From the NCBI RefSeq assembly GCF_001808955.1, contig NZ_KV795254.1:103503-167502 (forward strand): a stretch of 64,000 bases of DNA, read 5' to 3'. The position numbers and the translations under genes are program-made. How positions within the stretch are numbered: the stretch's first letter is position 1; each line of letters starts with the position of its first letter. Below are positions 17,498 to 26,498 of this stretch, one piece after another. Source of the stretch: Rothia sp. HMSC078H08. GTDB taxonomy: Bacteria > Actinomycetota > Actinomycetes > Actinomycetales > Micrococcaceae. The notes below the pieces were generated by a model that did no database searches, had not been told where the DNA came from, and saw only the letters and a list, made by a program, of their open reading frames with translations.

Positions 17498-18688
17498 CTA
17501 TAGGGGGCGGCCGTCACGCAAAATGGAGGCGGCATTCGCGGCGCTATGACGCAGCGCCTCAAGCTCAGCCACCGTGCCGGTAATGTTCACGTGACCAATC
17601 TTGCGGCCCGGGCGGGTTTCCTTGCCGTAGAAGTGAATCTTTGCGCGCGGTTCAGCCGAAAGCGCCAGCGGATAGACGCCAAAGATATCTTCGTTCTCAC
17701 CGCCCAGGTAGTTCTTCATCACGGCAACACCCTCCAACACGGAGGTATCACCCAGCGGAAGGTCAAGTACCGCACGCAGGTGCTGCTCGAACTGGCTGGT
17801 CACCGAGCCGTCCTGAGTCCAGTGGCCAGTATTGTGCGGGCGCATCGCCAGCTCGTTGATGTAGAAGCCGGCGGGGGAGCCGGGCACCTCGAAAAGCTCA
17901 GCCGCCATTACACCGGTCACGCCCAGCTCGGAGGCAATGGTCACAGCAGCGGCTGCGGCAGCCTCAGCGATCTCGGGGGCCAGGTTCTGCGCGGGGGCAA
18001 TAACCTCGTCGCAGATAGAGTTCACCTGGATGGTCTCAACGACCGGCCAGGGGCGCACCTCGCCGCTCTCACGGCGAGCCACTAGAGCGGAGAGCTCACG
18101 GGTGAAGGGCACTTTCTCCTCGGCAAGCAGGGCGGAGAAATCGGTGCGGGAAGGCAGCTGCTCGAACCACGCAGTACTGCGCTCGCGAGCCTCCTCGGGG
18201 GAATCCAGAACGAGTACGCCCTTGCCGTCGTAACCGCCGCGCGGGGTTTTCAGCACTACGGGCCAGCCGATTTCATCGCCGAAGGCGAGCAGCTCGTCCA
18301 GGGTAGAAACCTTAGCCCAGCGGGGGTTCGGCAGGCCCAGATGCTCAATAGCGGCGCGCATCAGGAGCTTGTCCTGAGCGTACTGGAGAGCTTCGGGACG
18401 GGGCTGAACATTCACACCCTCCGCCATGAGGGTGCGCAGAAATTCAGTGGGCACGTGCTCATGATCGAAAGTGATGACATCCTTGCCGCGAGCAAATTCG
18501 CGGAGGGTGTCCAGATCTTTGTAGTCCCCGACGGGAGCGGTACGTACCGCTGCCACGGCGCCAACGGTGGGCGCCTCCGCGAGAATCTGCAGGTTCAGGC
18601 CAAGGTTAGTTGCTGCGGGAGCCATCATGCGGGCCAGCTGGCCGCCGCCGATGACACCAATTACGGGTCCAGTCACAGGGTAAGTCAC
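17498..18688 (-). CDS. purK: N5-carboxyaminoimidazole ribonucleotide synthase
   Basis: A 396-residue ATP-grasp ligase carboxylating AIR with bicarbonate, the step before PurE. The N-terminal nucleotide fold begins VIGVIGGGQLARMMA. The ATP-grasp core carries VVLKTPRGGYDGKG and later FYINELAMRPHNTGHWT, which supplies metal ligands. The GTG at 18688 follows AGGTGAT. It is the first gene of a leftward purK-purE-FemABX unit and is divergent from gtrA, as in mycobacteria. Confidence 0.95.
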   Translation of the reverse strand: MTYPVTGPVIGVIGGGQLARMMAPAATNLGLNLQILAEAPTVGAVAAVRTAPVGDYKDLDTLREFARGKDVITFDHEHVPTEFLRTLMAEGVNVQPRPEALQYAQDKLLMRAAIEHLGLPNPRWAKVSTLDELLAFGDEIGWPVVLKTPRGGYDGKGVLVLDSPEEARERSTAWFEQLPSRTDFSALLAEEKVPFTRELSALVARRESGEVRPWPVVETIQVNSICDEVIAPAQNLAPEIAEAAAAAAVTIASELGVTGVMAAELFEVPGSPAGFYINELAMRPHNTGHWTQDGSVTSQFEQHLRAVLDLPLGDTSVLEGVAVMKNYLGGENEDIFGVYPLALSAEPRAKIHFYGKETRPGRKIGHVNITGTVAELEALRHSAANAASILRDGRPL

Positions 18689-19051
18689 ATCACCTAAGTG
18701 TACCGGGTTCGGAGTGCTTATGGGAGCAAGACCACATGAAGGTCGCAGAATGGGTTCAACTGGGCTTCAGAGCCCAATATTTGGGCGTGAATACCGGAAG
18801 AAATCGTAAAAACCTGCCTTCTGCGCGGTCAGGCAGAGACGAAACTATCAGCGCATGATGAAAAGAGTCACCCGGTAGCTGAGAGGTCTATGGAAAAACT
18901 CCCAAAGGGACAAACAACGTACCGGGACTGTACTAACATATAAGAGCTTGTAAAAGAGACCGAAGCGCCACGCAGTGACAACGTAACCAACGCTCACCGT
19001 CGCAGCATCGGCACCTTTTTCTCCGATAAAACCCCGCTAGATAGGCCCCGC
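18689..19051. other. purK-gtrA divergent spacer
   Basis: A 363-bp region without a credible gene. A TATAAG at 18939-18944 may be a plus-strand -10 for gtrA, but no good -35 is seen. I find no PurR-like palindrome or riboswitch-like structure by eye. Confidence 0.35.
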
Positions 19052-19669
19052 ATGAGCGCACAGACGAAACCGACCATTACCGAACGCCTGAAATCCCTCT
19101 GGGACAGCTACGGTATTGAGGTTCTCAAATTCGGTACCGTGGGCGGCGCCGCCTTCATCGTCAACTCTGTGACGGTGTGGGTGCTGATGATGACCATCAT
19201 GTCGGAGTCCCACACCAAGGCGAAGGTTGTAGCGAGTGTTGTCGCAACCATCTTCTCCTGGCTCATGAACCGCCTGTGGACCTTCCGCGACTCCCGCTCC
19301 GAAAACTGGAAGCGCGAAGCTATCGAGTTCGGTCTGGTGAACCTGCTCGGTATTCTCGTCGAAGCCGGCTGTGTGGCATTCAGTACCTACGTGCTGAACC
19401 TGCGTACCCCCGAGGCGTCCTTCATCTCCGGTACGATTATCGGTACCATTCTGGGCACCATTCTTCGCTACTTCCTCTACCGCTTCTGGGTGTACGGATC
19501 GCACCGCAAGCAGGTTGAAAAGGGCGAAGGTACCGACCACGAGGAACTCGGCCGCATGTTTGATAAGGCCGCCGCTATTCTCGACGGCGAAGAACCCACC
19601 AAGCAGAAGGCACGCTCTGAGGCGGCTGCATCCGAGGCACAGTCGAAGCCCGGCTCGCAGAACTCCTAA
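19052..19669 (+). CDS. GtrA-family membrane protein
   Basis: A 205-residue protein with four transmembrane helices in residues about 22-150. KFGTVGGAAFIVN, the NRLWTFR loop and the final FLYRFWVY are typical of GtrA (PF04138). Family members help move lipid-linked sugars across the membrane or act with glycosyltransferases on cell-surface glycans. The last 50 residues are a charged, Ala/Glu/Ser-rich cytoplasmic tail. Its position beside purK is conserved in actinobacteria. A perfect 17-bp terminator stem follows. Confidence 0.9.
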   Translation: MSAQTKPTITERLKSLWDSYGIEVLKFGTVGGAAFIVNSVTVWVLMMTIMSESHTKAKVVASVVATIFSWLMNRLWTFRDSRSENWKREAIEFGLVNLLGILVEAGCVAFSTYVLNLRTPEASFISGTIIGTILGTILRYFLYRFWVYGSHRKQVEKGEGTDHEELGRMFDKAAAILDGEEPTKQKARSEAAASEAQSKPGSQNS

Positions 19670-19713
19670 GCTCCTCGGATTGTAGAAGCAGCATAGTTAG
19701 AACGTGATATAAC

Positions 19714-19752
19714 GATTCATCCCCCGATACGAACGGTATCGGGGGATGAATC
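19714..19752. terminator. Terminator between gtrA and the TIGR03089 gene
   Basis: GATTCATCCCCCGATAC (19714-19730) pairs perfectly with 19736-19752 over a five-base loop. It lies between convergent genes. Confidence 0.85.
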
Positions 19753-19849
19753 ATTTAAACCCCTATGTGCTTGTTGGTGCTGTGTCTGTTGGTACCCTGC
19801 GCGGTCGTTAGCCTTCCGCGCGATTTTTCGGGCAACAGGGGAAGGCGCA

Positions 19850-20659
19850 TTATGCGCGGGGAATCTCCACCGCACGCTCAGCAACCATCAGAGAGGCCAG
19901 CTGTCCATCCTGCCAGTTGACGCTCGGGTCAGCCACAAACACCGCATGCCCCGAAGCCAAAATAGCTAGCACCTCCAGCAGAGCGCTCAGGGTCGCCTCC
20001 GAAGCATCAAAACCGTAGTCGGGGCTCAACTCCAGTGCGAGCGCCCGCTGCCCCGAAGGTAGCGTGTACCCCGCCGTGCGATAGGTCTGTGCCTGCGCAA
20101 GAACCTGCTCGTAGGCTTCCGCATAGCTGAAACCCTCAATAATTTCTGCCGAATCATCGGGAAGTAGACCCGAGTACTGGTCGCCAAAGCTGCGCACCAG
20201 AGCGCAGTAATCGAGTACCTCCTCGGCGTGCGGAGCCAGTGCCTGCAGATCGCCGGTGTAGGAAAGAGCCAGCGGCGCACGGTCAACCGCCAGAAGGTAC
20301 GCGGGGTCATTCGTGTAGCCCGCCTCCTGCTCGGTGCAGACCACGGCAACCAGCGGCTCGTCCTGATCGAGGATCGCGCCCACGCGCAGAGCCGCCAGAC
20401 CCAGAACAATAGTGCGCCAGTGCAGGGGAGCCTGCAGATCAAAACCTTCATCGGGCGCCAGTTCGCATTCTTCAACCAACAGGTTTGCGCTCTTGTCTAC
20501 CCAGTTCATGAGGACCCTGCCGGAGAGCTCAATACGCTCGCCTGCCGCCGAATACCAGATGAGGGCGGGAGTTTGTTGAGTGCTGAGTTTCTCGAAGAAA
20601 CGGTTCAGAGTCGTGGGCGCGGACGCGCCGGTGGGGGAGAGAGTAACCATGGGTTTCAC
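19850..20659 (-). CDS. TIGR03089 family protein
   Basis: A 269-residue protein matching the actinobacterial TIGR03089 family, which resembles the N-terminal part of AMP-binding (acyl-CoA synthetase) enzymes. Recognisable stretches are PALIWYSAAGERIELSGRV, LMNWVDKSANLL and LHWRTIVLGLAALRVGA. The adenylation core motifs and C-terminal domain are absent, so catalysis is doubtful and function is unknown. The GTG at 20659 follows GAGGTAGA; an ATG nine bases inside is the alternative. It sits convergent to gtrA, a common neighbour in the phylum. Confidence 0.8.
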   Translation of the reverse strand: MKPMVTLSPTGASAPTTLNRFFEKLSTQQTPALIWYSAAGERIELSGRVLMNWVDKSANLLVEECELAPDEGFDLQAPLHWRTIVLGLAALRVGAILDQDEPLVAVVCTEQEAGYTNDPAYLLAVDRAPLALSYTGDLQALAPHAEEVLDYCALVRSFGDQYSGLLPDDSAEIIEGFSYAEAYEQVLAQAQTYRTAGYTLPSGQRALALELSPDYGFDASEATLSALLEVLAILASGHAVFVADPSVNWQDGQLASLMVAERAVEIPRA

Positions 20660-21344
20660 TCTACCTCACGGTTCAGAAGGAGCGGAGGCGCAGGGACAAT
20701 TCCGGGAGCGGAGAGGAGGGGAGGGCCGATTGCCGGGCTAGAAAAGTACAGAAGTAAAGTAAAAACTTCTGATGGTGCTTGAAAAAACCTAATGATGAAA
20801 AACCTTTGCACTAACTAAGGTCCTATTTTGAAATAGGGCATGCAGATAAATTGGGAATATAAATGTTTCGCAATAAGCCTGGAAAAATATGCAGAACATG
20901 GATGTCAAAAAGATAAACTTTTCTTTTCGAATTTCCTGAAAATTTCTGGGAGTGGGGTTTGGGAGATTCCTGCAGGGGGTTGCACCGCCGACTTCCCTTA
21001 TATTTGCGGTCAAGATGCGGAATTTGCATTCGGCGGCAAGTGGTCCTGAAAGGGGAAATTTGAGGCTGGCTCAAGATGTGACCAGGGGCAAGTGAAGGGG
21101 TGAAAAATATATAAAGGTCAAATTCACATTAAATATGACGCCTGTAACACATACATCTAAACATTGATTAAGTCTAGTTTGACGAAACGGCGTGTCGCAC
21201 GTCTAATAGATATATAAGCGTGTTTGCTCTGGAAGGGACCGTAGAGGCCAGAGCAAACCATGCCACACCATACACACGAAGATTCCGTCCACGACGGATC
21301 CGCAGACTCATTAAGTTCACAATGAGAATACGGAAGGAAAACCC
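20660..21344. other. AT-rich intergenic island upstream of whiB
   Basis: About 685 bp without a convincing gene. From 20740 to 21220 it is visibly poorer in G+C than its neighbours. It contains a perfect palindrome CCTATTT-TG-AAATAGG (20822-20837), an AGAAGT/ACTTCT hairpin (20750-20770) and a CCGCCGA/TCGGCGG pair near 20987 and 21031. Short frames here have no family resemblance or binding site. The whiB promoter lies at its right end. Confidence 0.5.
21179..21207 (+). promoter_or_regulatory. Probable promoter of whiB
   Basis: TTGACG (21179-21184) and TCTAAT (21202-21207) are separated by 17 bp. This leaves a leader of about 130 nt before the whiB ATG. Confidence 0.5.
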
Positions 21345-21761
21345 ATGGGCTCCTACATTGCATCCGACCGCTCTGTCGCGGCCGCGCGCGCATCAGGCGC
21401 TCAGCGCCGTAGCATGAATCCCACTCAGCCCCTCGAAAAAGCCGCCGACGCCTTTCTCACAGAAGCAGAACGAAACATGCCTGCCTGCACCGACGTATGG
21501 ACCGCCGCGGCAGGACTCTACGGAACCGAAGGCGAAGACGGAGAACTCGCCTGGCAAGCTGAAGCGCTTTGCGCCCAAACCGACCCCGAGGCCTTCTTCC
21601 CCGAGAAGGGCGGCTCCACCCGAGACGCCAAAAGGGTATGCGGTGTATGCCCCGTGCGCGAAGAATGTCTACAATATGCAATGGACAATGACGAGCGCTT
21701 CGGAATTTGGGGCGGGCTGTCAGAACGTGAACGCCGCCGACTGCGTAAGCAGGCGAACTAA
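21345..21761 (+). CDS. WhiB-family iron-sulfur transcriptional regulator
   Basis: A 138-residue Wbl protein. Four cysteines for a [4Fe-4S] cluster occur in ALCAQTDPEAFFP, then CGVCPVREEC. The G(I)WGG turn and a basic tail (ERERRRLRKQAN) for DNA contact follow. It resembles the WhiB2/WhmD branch, linked to cell division and septation, and is followed by the same DUF3499 gene as in many actinobacteria. The ATG after GGAAGG adds about 45 residues before the core; an ATG at 21414 is a possible later start. A long AT-rich region with a promoter lies upstream. Confidence 0.92.
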   Translation: MGSYIASDRSVAAARASGAQRRSMNPTQPLEKAADAFLTEAERNMPACTDVWTAAAGLYGTEGEDGELAWQAEALCAQTDPEAFFPEKGGSTRDAKRVCGVCPVREECLQYAMDNDERFGIWGGLSERERRRLRKQAN

Positions 21762-21781
21762 GCCAGGAAGGTACCACCCAC

Positions 21782-22003
21782 ATGCAGACCGCACGACTGT
21801 GCTCCCGCCAGACCTGCCAGCGAGAGGCGACTGTTACTCTCCACTACTCCTACGCAGACTCCACGGCACTTATCGACGCACTCTCAGAATTTCGCGAACC
21901 CCACGCCTACGACCTCTGCGACCATCACGCTGCACGGCTGACGGCACCCCAGGGTTGGCGAGTGGTCTACAAGGTACCCGTTCAGGACACCACCGAATCC
22001 TAG
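21782..22003 (+). CDS. DUF3499 family protein
   Basis: A 73-residue small protein with the family pattern LCSRQTC near the start and YDLCDHH later, probably a metal-binding site. YSYADSTA and RLTAPQGW are also characteristic. Function is unknown. It begins 20 bp after whiB behind AGGAAGG and is surely co-transcribed. The pairing is conserved across actinobacteria. Confidence 0.85.
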   Translation: MQTARLCSRQTCQREATVTLHYSYADSTALIDALSEFREPHAYDLCDHHAARLTAPQGWRVVYKVPVQDTTES

Positions 22004-22031
22004 AATTCAAAACTAAGAATTAAACACCCGA

Positions 22032-22075
22032 ATGCAAAGAACCTTCCGCGAATTCATGCGGAAGGTTCTTTGCAT
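22032..22075 (+). terminator. Terminator after the whiB-DUF3499 operon
   Basis: An 18-bp perfect stem (22032-22049 with 22058-22075) has an eight-base loop. No T-run follows. Confidence 0.75.
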
Positions 22076-22149
22076 ATGAGAAACTGGCAGATAGTACAGA
22101 TACCCGCAACTCACTCAAACACCGATCACTCGAAAAGAACGCGAGATCC

Positions 22150-23484
22150 ATGAGCAAAGAAACACACCGAGGAATGTGGGGCGCACTGCGCCCGGCCATC
22201 CGTCGAAATAGCGCCGAAGAACTCCTCAAAGCTCGCCGAGCAGAGACCGTGACCAGCGAACCGGCACCGCGCACCGGAGCCTTCGGACGCATCGTAGCAG
22301 ACGTACCCACCGTCGCCGAAGAACCCGACCTGCCTACCGGCTCCGTACCCGTTGTCCCCGCACGCAGCAAACTCCGCGAACAGGGTGTCGGCACCCGCGT
22401 GCGCACCCGCACCAACGTCTCCACCGGCTTCGTGCCCCTCGTGCGTGACTCGCAGAGCACCCCCAAAAATCCGACCCTCAGCGACCTCAACCGCGAAACC
22501 ATGCAGAGGGCAGCCGAAGCAGAAGCAGCTGCAGCAGCAGAAGCCGAAAATGCGGCTGAAGCAGAAACCGTCGCTACCGCGGAGGCGGCAAGCGCCTCCA
22601 CCGCCGGACGCAAGTACCGCACCGAAACCACCCGTACCGGCCACACCCACGCGGTCGCAGACCCCAACGCACCGCTGTCCTCCCTGGCTGCCTCGCCCGA
22701 AGCTGCAGAACGCGCCGCAGCCCGCGAAGACGCCGTGGAAGACACCCCGCGCTTCCTCAAGCTCCGCGCAACCCTCATCGCGCTCACCGTACCGCTGACC
22801 GTACTCATGATTGCAATCCGCGCTGTAGCCTCCGCGCCCTTCCTCTGGCTCGAATATCACCGCCCCGGATTCCCCGAAGACAGCTACGGCTACTACCTCG
22901 TCGAGAGGATGCGCCTGGGCTCCTACGGCGTGGACTACATCAACAACTTCGCGCCGCGAGAATACCTCGCCCGCGTCACCACCGGTGCCGACAACACCCT
23001 CGCCTTCACCGAAGCAGAAGTGAACCACATGCACGACGTGAAGTGGGTACTGCTCATCGCCACCGTAGCCGTTGCCGCGCTCTTCCTGCTGACGCTCTTT
23101 AGCAGCATCTCCCTGCGCGAGCGCGCCCCCGGAACCATCCGCCGCAGCCTCTTCTGTGGCGCATGGATTACCCTGGGACTCATCGCAGTGCTCGGCGTTG
23201 TGGGCGTCTTCGGTTGGGAGTGGCTGTTCACCACCTTCCACCAGGTGTTCTTCCCGCAGGGCAACTGGGAATTCTCCGTACGAAGCTCCCTGATTCGCCT
23301 CTACCCGCCGCAATTCTGGATCGACGCGGCAATCGCCGTAGCGGTCCTCGTAGCAGCGCAGATTACGCTCCTGCTCGTGACCACCTGGCCCACCAAATAC
23401 CGCAAGCTTAAGGCAGAACGCCGCCGCCAGGAACGCCAGGAACTGCGCGTCAAGCTCGCCTCCGCACGCGTCAGCGACAACTAA
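22150..23484 (+). CDS. TIGR01906/DUF1461 integral membrane protein
   Basis: A 444-residue protein. Residues 1 to about 205 are hydrophilic, with an Ala/Glu-rich low-complexity stretch around 118-150. The C-terminal 240 residues form the DUF1461 membrane domain with four helices. FTTFHQVFFPQGNW and LYPPQFWIDAA are the conserved blocks. The fold is shared with Lit, the lipoprotein intramolecular transacylase of Firmicutes, so lipoprotein or lipid modification is a guess. The ATG at 22150 has no strong binding site. The gene's end is duplicated immediately downstream. It lies next to protein O-mannosyltransferase, which acts on exported proteins. Confidence 0.8.
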   Translation: MSKETHRGMWGALRPAIRRNSAEELLKARRAETVTSEPAPRTGAFGRIVADVPTVAEEPDLPTGSVPVVPARSKLREQGVGTRVRTRTNVSTGFVPLVRDSQSTPKNPTLSDLNRETMQRAAEAEAAAAAEAENAAEAETVATAEAASASTAGRKYRTETTRTGHTHAVADPNAPLSSLAASPEAAERAAAREDAVEDTPRFLKLRATLIALTVPLTVLMIAIRAVASAPFLWLEYHRPGFPEDSYGYYLVERMRLGSYGVDYINNFAPREYLARVTTGADNTLAFTEAEVNHMHDVKWVLLIATVAVAALFLLTLFSSISLRERAPGTIRRSLFCGAWITLGLIAVLGVVGVFGWEWLFTTFHQVFFPQGNWEFSVRSSLIRLYPPQFWIDAAIAVAVLVAAQITLLLVTTWPTKYRKLKAERRRQERQELRVKLASARVSDN

Positions 23485-23506
23485 CACACGCGTCGGCGAC
23501 AACTAA
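23465..23506 (+). repeat. Direct repeat duplicating the end of the DUF1461 gene
   Basis: CACGCGTCAGCGACAACTAA (23465-23484) is repeated as CACGCGTCGGCGACAACTAA (23487-23506), period 22 bp. Each copy includes a TAA, the first being the gene's stop. Confidence 0.92.
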
Positions 23507-23553
23507 AAATCATCAGCCACTTCACCGCGCAAGCCAGCGCGGAAAGGGCACCC

Positions 23554-23597
23554 AAAGGGGGCTGGGCTCTACCACACGGTAGAACCCAGCCCCCTTT
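23554..23597. terminator. Terminator between the DUF1461 gene and pmt
   Basis: A 20-bp stem with one mismatch (23554-23573 with 23578-23597) and a four-base loop. It lies between convergent genes. Confidence 0.85.
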
Positions 23598-23651
23598 GCT
23601 ATACCTAAGCTCGCATCGCTCGAACCTAAAAACCGAGCCTAAAACTCAAGC

Positions 23652-25298
23652 CTAAATCCAGGACTTAAACCACATATGCGAATACCACTGCTCATACGGA
23701 ATCACCTGAGCAGTCCACAGCGGCATAAAGTACGCACTCAACATCAGCACACCCACCAGGTAAATCGCCACCAGCGTCACGCCCAAACGGGCACGCAACA
23801 CCGAACCACGAGCACCCGACAGCGCCAGACCCAAAACACCCGCCAACAGCAGGATCAGGAACGGCTCAAAGGACAGGGCGTAGAAGTAGAACATCGTGCG
23901 AGTCGGGTACATAAACCACGGGAAATAGCCCGCACCGAACACAACCAGCAGCGCGCCAAAACGCCAATCCCGCTTCAGCAGCAGAACCAGAAGCGCCACA
24001 ATAATCGCCGGAATAAAAGCCCACCAAATCGCCGGGTTACCGATATTCAAAATAGCCTCGGAACAGGACTTCACGGTACAACCCGAAGAACCCAGCTTCG
24101 GCGACTCATAGTAGTACGAGGTCGGGCGACCCAAAACCAGCCACTGCCACGCCTGCGAAGAATACGTATGCGGGCTGCTCAAACCAGAATGGAACTTAAA
24201 CGCCGAGACATGGTACTCCCACAGGGAACGCAAATCCTCAGGAAGCCACATGACACCCTTGCCCGGGTTCTCAACCGCCCAGCGGCGGAAATACGCATTC
24301 GACGACTGGAACCAGCCCGCCCAGGTGCTCAGATATACCAGCAGACCCACACCAATCATCTGGAAGAACGCGGGGATGCCGTCACGCACCAGCGCCGTCA
24401 AACCCCACTTGTTCAGACCCACAATACGGCGAGCATTAATATCCCAGAACACCGTCAGCAGACCCATAGCCGCAATGAAGAACAACGAATTCCACTTCAC
24501 GCCCACCGCGGCACCGGCACACACACCGGCCGCGAAACGCCACAGGCGCAGACCCATGCTTGGGCCCCACGGCATCGGCGGAAGCACACCGCTATTCTGG
24601 CGTGCCGCCTCCGCAATATTGCGCGCCAACACGCGCCGCGCCTGAATACGGTCAAGCACCAGACACACAAAAGTCGCCAAAATCCAGAACATCTGGAAAA
24701 TATCCAGCAGAGCCAGGCGAGACTCCACCAGCATCAGGCCATCCACCGCAGCCAGCAGAGCCGCAATAGTCGCCACCGTCATCGAACGGAACAGCAGCCA
24801 GCCAGCATACGCAATCAACGCCACCGACAGGGTGCCAATCACCGCAGCAGAAACACGCCAACCAAAGGGATTATTATCACCAAAAATTGCCATGCCCGCG
24901 GCAATCATCCACTTACCCAACGGCGGATGCACCACATACTCCGGCGAATCCGTCAACAGACCCGACGGGTGACCCGCCGCAAAGGAAGCATTAGCGTCCT
25001 TCGACCAGCTCAACTCATAGCCATAATGCACATACGAGTAGGCGTCCTTGGCGTAGTAGGTCTCATCAAAAACAATGGCATTCGGATGCGCCAAATTATA
25101 AAAACGCAGAATGCCGGCAACCAGCACAATCAATGCAGGCGCCAACCAACCCCAACGCGGGGCACGAATATAGGCAACAGCGAGCGCATCCAGCAGAGAA
25201 TCGAGGCTGTAACGACCGCGTTCAGACGAAGAACGGGCCGAATCAGCCTGACCAGCTGGAGCGGCAGATGCGGGAGAAAGTAGCTTAGGTATCTTCAC
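23652..25298 (-). CDS. pmt: Dolichyl-phosphate-mannose-protein O-mannosyltransferase
   Basis: A 548-residue GT39 membrane enzyme moving mannose from polyprenyl-phosphate-mannose onto Ser/Thr of proteins leaving through Sec. There are about eleven helices. The first outer loop has the catalytic acidic pair in IVFDETYYAKDAYSY, and HPPLGKWMIAAG follows. Later SSPHTYSSQAWQW and MYPTRTMFYFYALSF are typical of the bacterial family. It starts at 25298 and is divergent from rsmI, the same pairing as mycobacterial Rv1002c/Rv1003. Confidence 0.93.
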   Translation of the reverse strand: MKIPKLLSPASAAPAGQADSARSSSERGRYSLDSLLDALAVAYIRAPRWGWLAPALIVLVAGILRFYNLAHPNAIVFDETYYAKDAYSYVHYGYELSWSKDANASFAAGHPSGLLTDSPEYVVHPPLGKWMIAAGMAIFGDNNPFGWRVSAAVIGTLSVALIAYAGWLLFRSMTVATIAALLAAVDGLMLVESRLALLDIFQMFWILATFVCLVLDRIQARRVLARNIAEAARQNSGVLPPMPWGPSMGLRLWRFAAGVCAGAAVGVKWNSLFFIAAMGLLTVFWDINARRIVGLNKWGLTALVRDGIPAFFQMIGVGLLVYLSTWAGWFQSSNAYFRRWAVENPGKGVMWLPEDLRSLWEYHVSAFKFHSGLSSPHTYSSQAWQWLVLGRPTSYYYESPKLGSSGCTVKSCSEAILNIGNPAIWWAFIPAIIVALLVLLLKRDWRFGALLVVFGAGYFPWFMYPTRTMFYFYALSFEPFLILLLAGVLGLALSGARGSVLRARLGVTLVAIYLVGVLMLSAYFMPLWTAQVIPYEQWYSHMWFKSWI

Positions 25299-25495
25299 CC
25301 CATCAATCCTAAAGGGTCAGAACGCACGATGCACCATTTCAGCCCGTGAACAGCATATATGACGCGCTCGGAGCCCCACCCGCACTAGCTACTTCTATCG
25401 GCGGGCTCACCCGGTAAGCCCACCCGGCACCGGATTGAGCGCGGGCGTTACACTTAGTGGGTACACGAAGACCAGACACAGACATGAGGCCTGCC

Positions 25496-26461
25496 ATGAC
25501 CGCACCCGCAGAATACACCGAAGAAACCGCCGCCCCCTCAGAAACCACAGCCCCCTCAGAAACGGTCAAGGCACTCGAGATTGACACTGCTGACACCGCA
25601 GACACCGCCGTCACCGCCGAAGAAGGCGGCGTGCTCATCCTCGGCGGCACCCCCATCGGCAACCTCGCTGACGCCTCCGACCGACTGCGCTCAGCCCTCG
25701 CCACCGCAGACCTCATCGCCGTCGAAGACACCCGCAAGCTACGAACCCTCGCCTCCGGGCTTGGTGTGCGCACCCGCGGCCGCATCATCGTCAACCACGA
25801 CCACAACGAAGCCGAACGTAGCGAAACCATCGTGCAGGCGGTACAGGACGGTCAGCGTGTGCTGCTGCTCTCGGACGCGGGCATGCCCACCATCTCCGAC
25901 CCCGGCTACGTTGCCGCCGCAGCCGTCGCGGAAGCCGACCTGCCCGTCACCGTGGTGCCCGGCCCCTCCGCCGCGTTGACCGCGCTCGCGCTCTCCGGCC
26001 TGCCCACCGGACGATTTACCTTTGAGGGTTTCCTCGCCCGCAAGGGCTCCGAGCGTTCGCGCCGCCTCGCCTCGCTGGCGGGGGAGGAGCGCACCATGAT
26101 TTTCTACGAATCCCCGCACCGTACCGCCGCAACCCTGGCAGACTTCGTGCAGATCTTCGGCGCTGACCGCCGCGGAACGGTCAGCCGTGAGCTAACTAAG
26201 CTTCACGAAGAGGTTCGACGCGGTACCCTGGCTGAGCTTGCAGAATGGGCTGAGTCTGAACGCGTCCGAGGCGAAATCGTCATTATTGTCGAGGGTGCGC
26301 AAGCCCCAGAAACCCCCGAAGCGCAGGACGTAGTGAAGCTGGTCCTCGACCGCGTGGCTGGCGGCGAGCGCCTCAAGAGCGCCTGCGCCGCGGTTGCCGC
26401 TGAGACCGGCACCTCCAAGCGTGACCTGTACGAGGCAGCCCTGGCTGCCCGCTCCGAATAA
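25496..26461 (+). CDS. rsmI: 16S rRNA (cytidine(1402)-2'-O)-methyltransferase
   Basis: A 321-residue SAM-dependent enzyme of the tetrapyrrole methylase fold that 2'-O-methylates C1402 in the ribosomal P site. Family motifs are LILGGTPIGNLADAS, IAVEDTRKLRTL, LLSDAGMPTISDPG, VPGPSAALTALALSGLP and FYESPHR. About 45 residues of Thr/Ala/Glu-rich sequence precede the domain. The ATG at 25496 follows GAGG. Earlier GTG 25457 and ATG 25484 are less likely, because a TACACT box at 25449-25454 would start the transcript after the GTG. Confidence 0.93.
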   Translation: MTAPAEYTEETAAPSETTAPSETVKALEIDTADTADTAVTAEEGGVLILGGTPIGNLADASDRLRSALATADLIAVEDTRKLRTLASGLGVRTRGRIIVNHDHNEAERSETIVQAVQDGQRVLLLSDAGMPTISDPGYVAAAAVAEADLPVTVVPGPSAALTALALSGLPTGRFTFEGFLARKGSERSRRLASLAGEERTMIFYESPHRTAATLADFVQIFGADRRGTVSRELTKLHEEVRRGTLAELAEWAESERVRGEIVIIVEGAQAPETPEAQDVVKLVLDRVAGGERLKSACAAVAAETGTSKRDLYEAALAARSE

Positions 26462-26498
26462 CCCAAAACACCCGCAGTTTTACCCCGAGGATTTATCA

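Noticed and set aside
20840-21049. 69-codon plus-strand frame in the AT-rich island
   Set aside because: No binding site, no family resemblance and atypical composition; treated as noncoding.
20740-21220. Replication origin in the AT-rich island
   Set aside because: No clustered DnaA boxes (TTATCCACA-like) and no dnaA, dnaN or parB genes nearby.
23676-25283. 535-codon plus-strand frame opposite pmt
   Set aside because: Arg/His/Gln-rich shadow of a clear mannosyltransferase gene.
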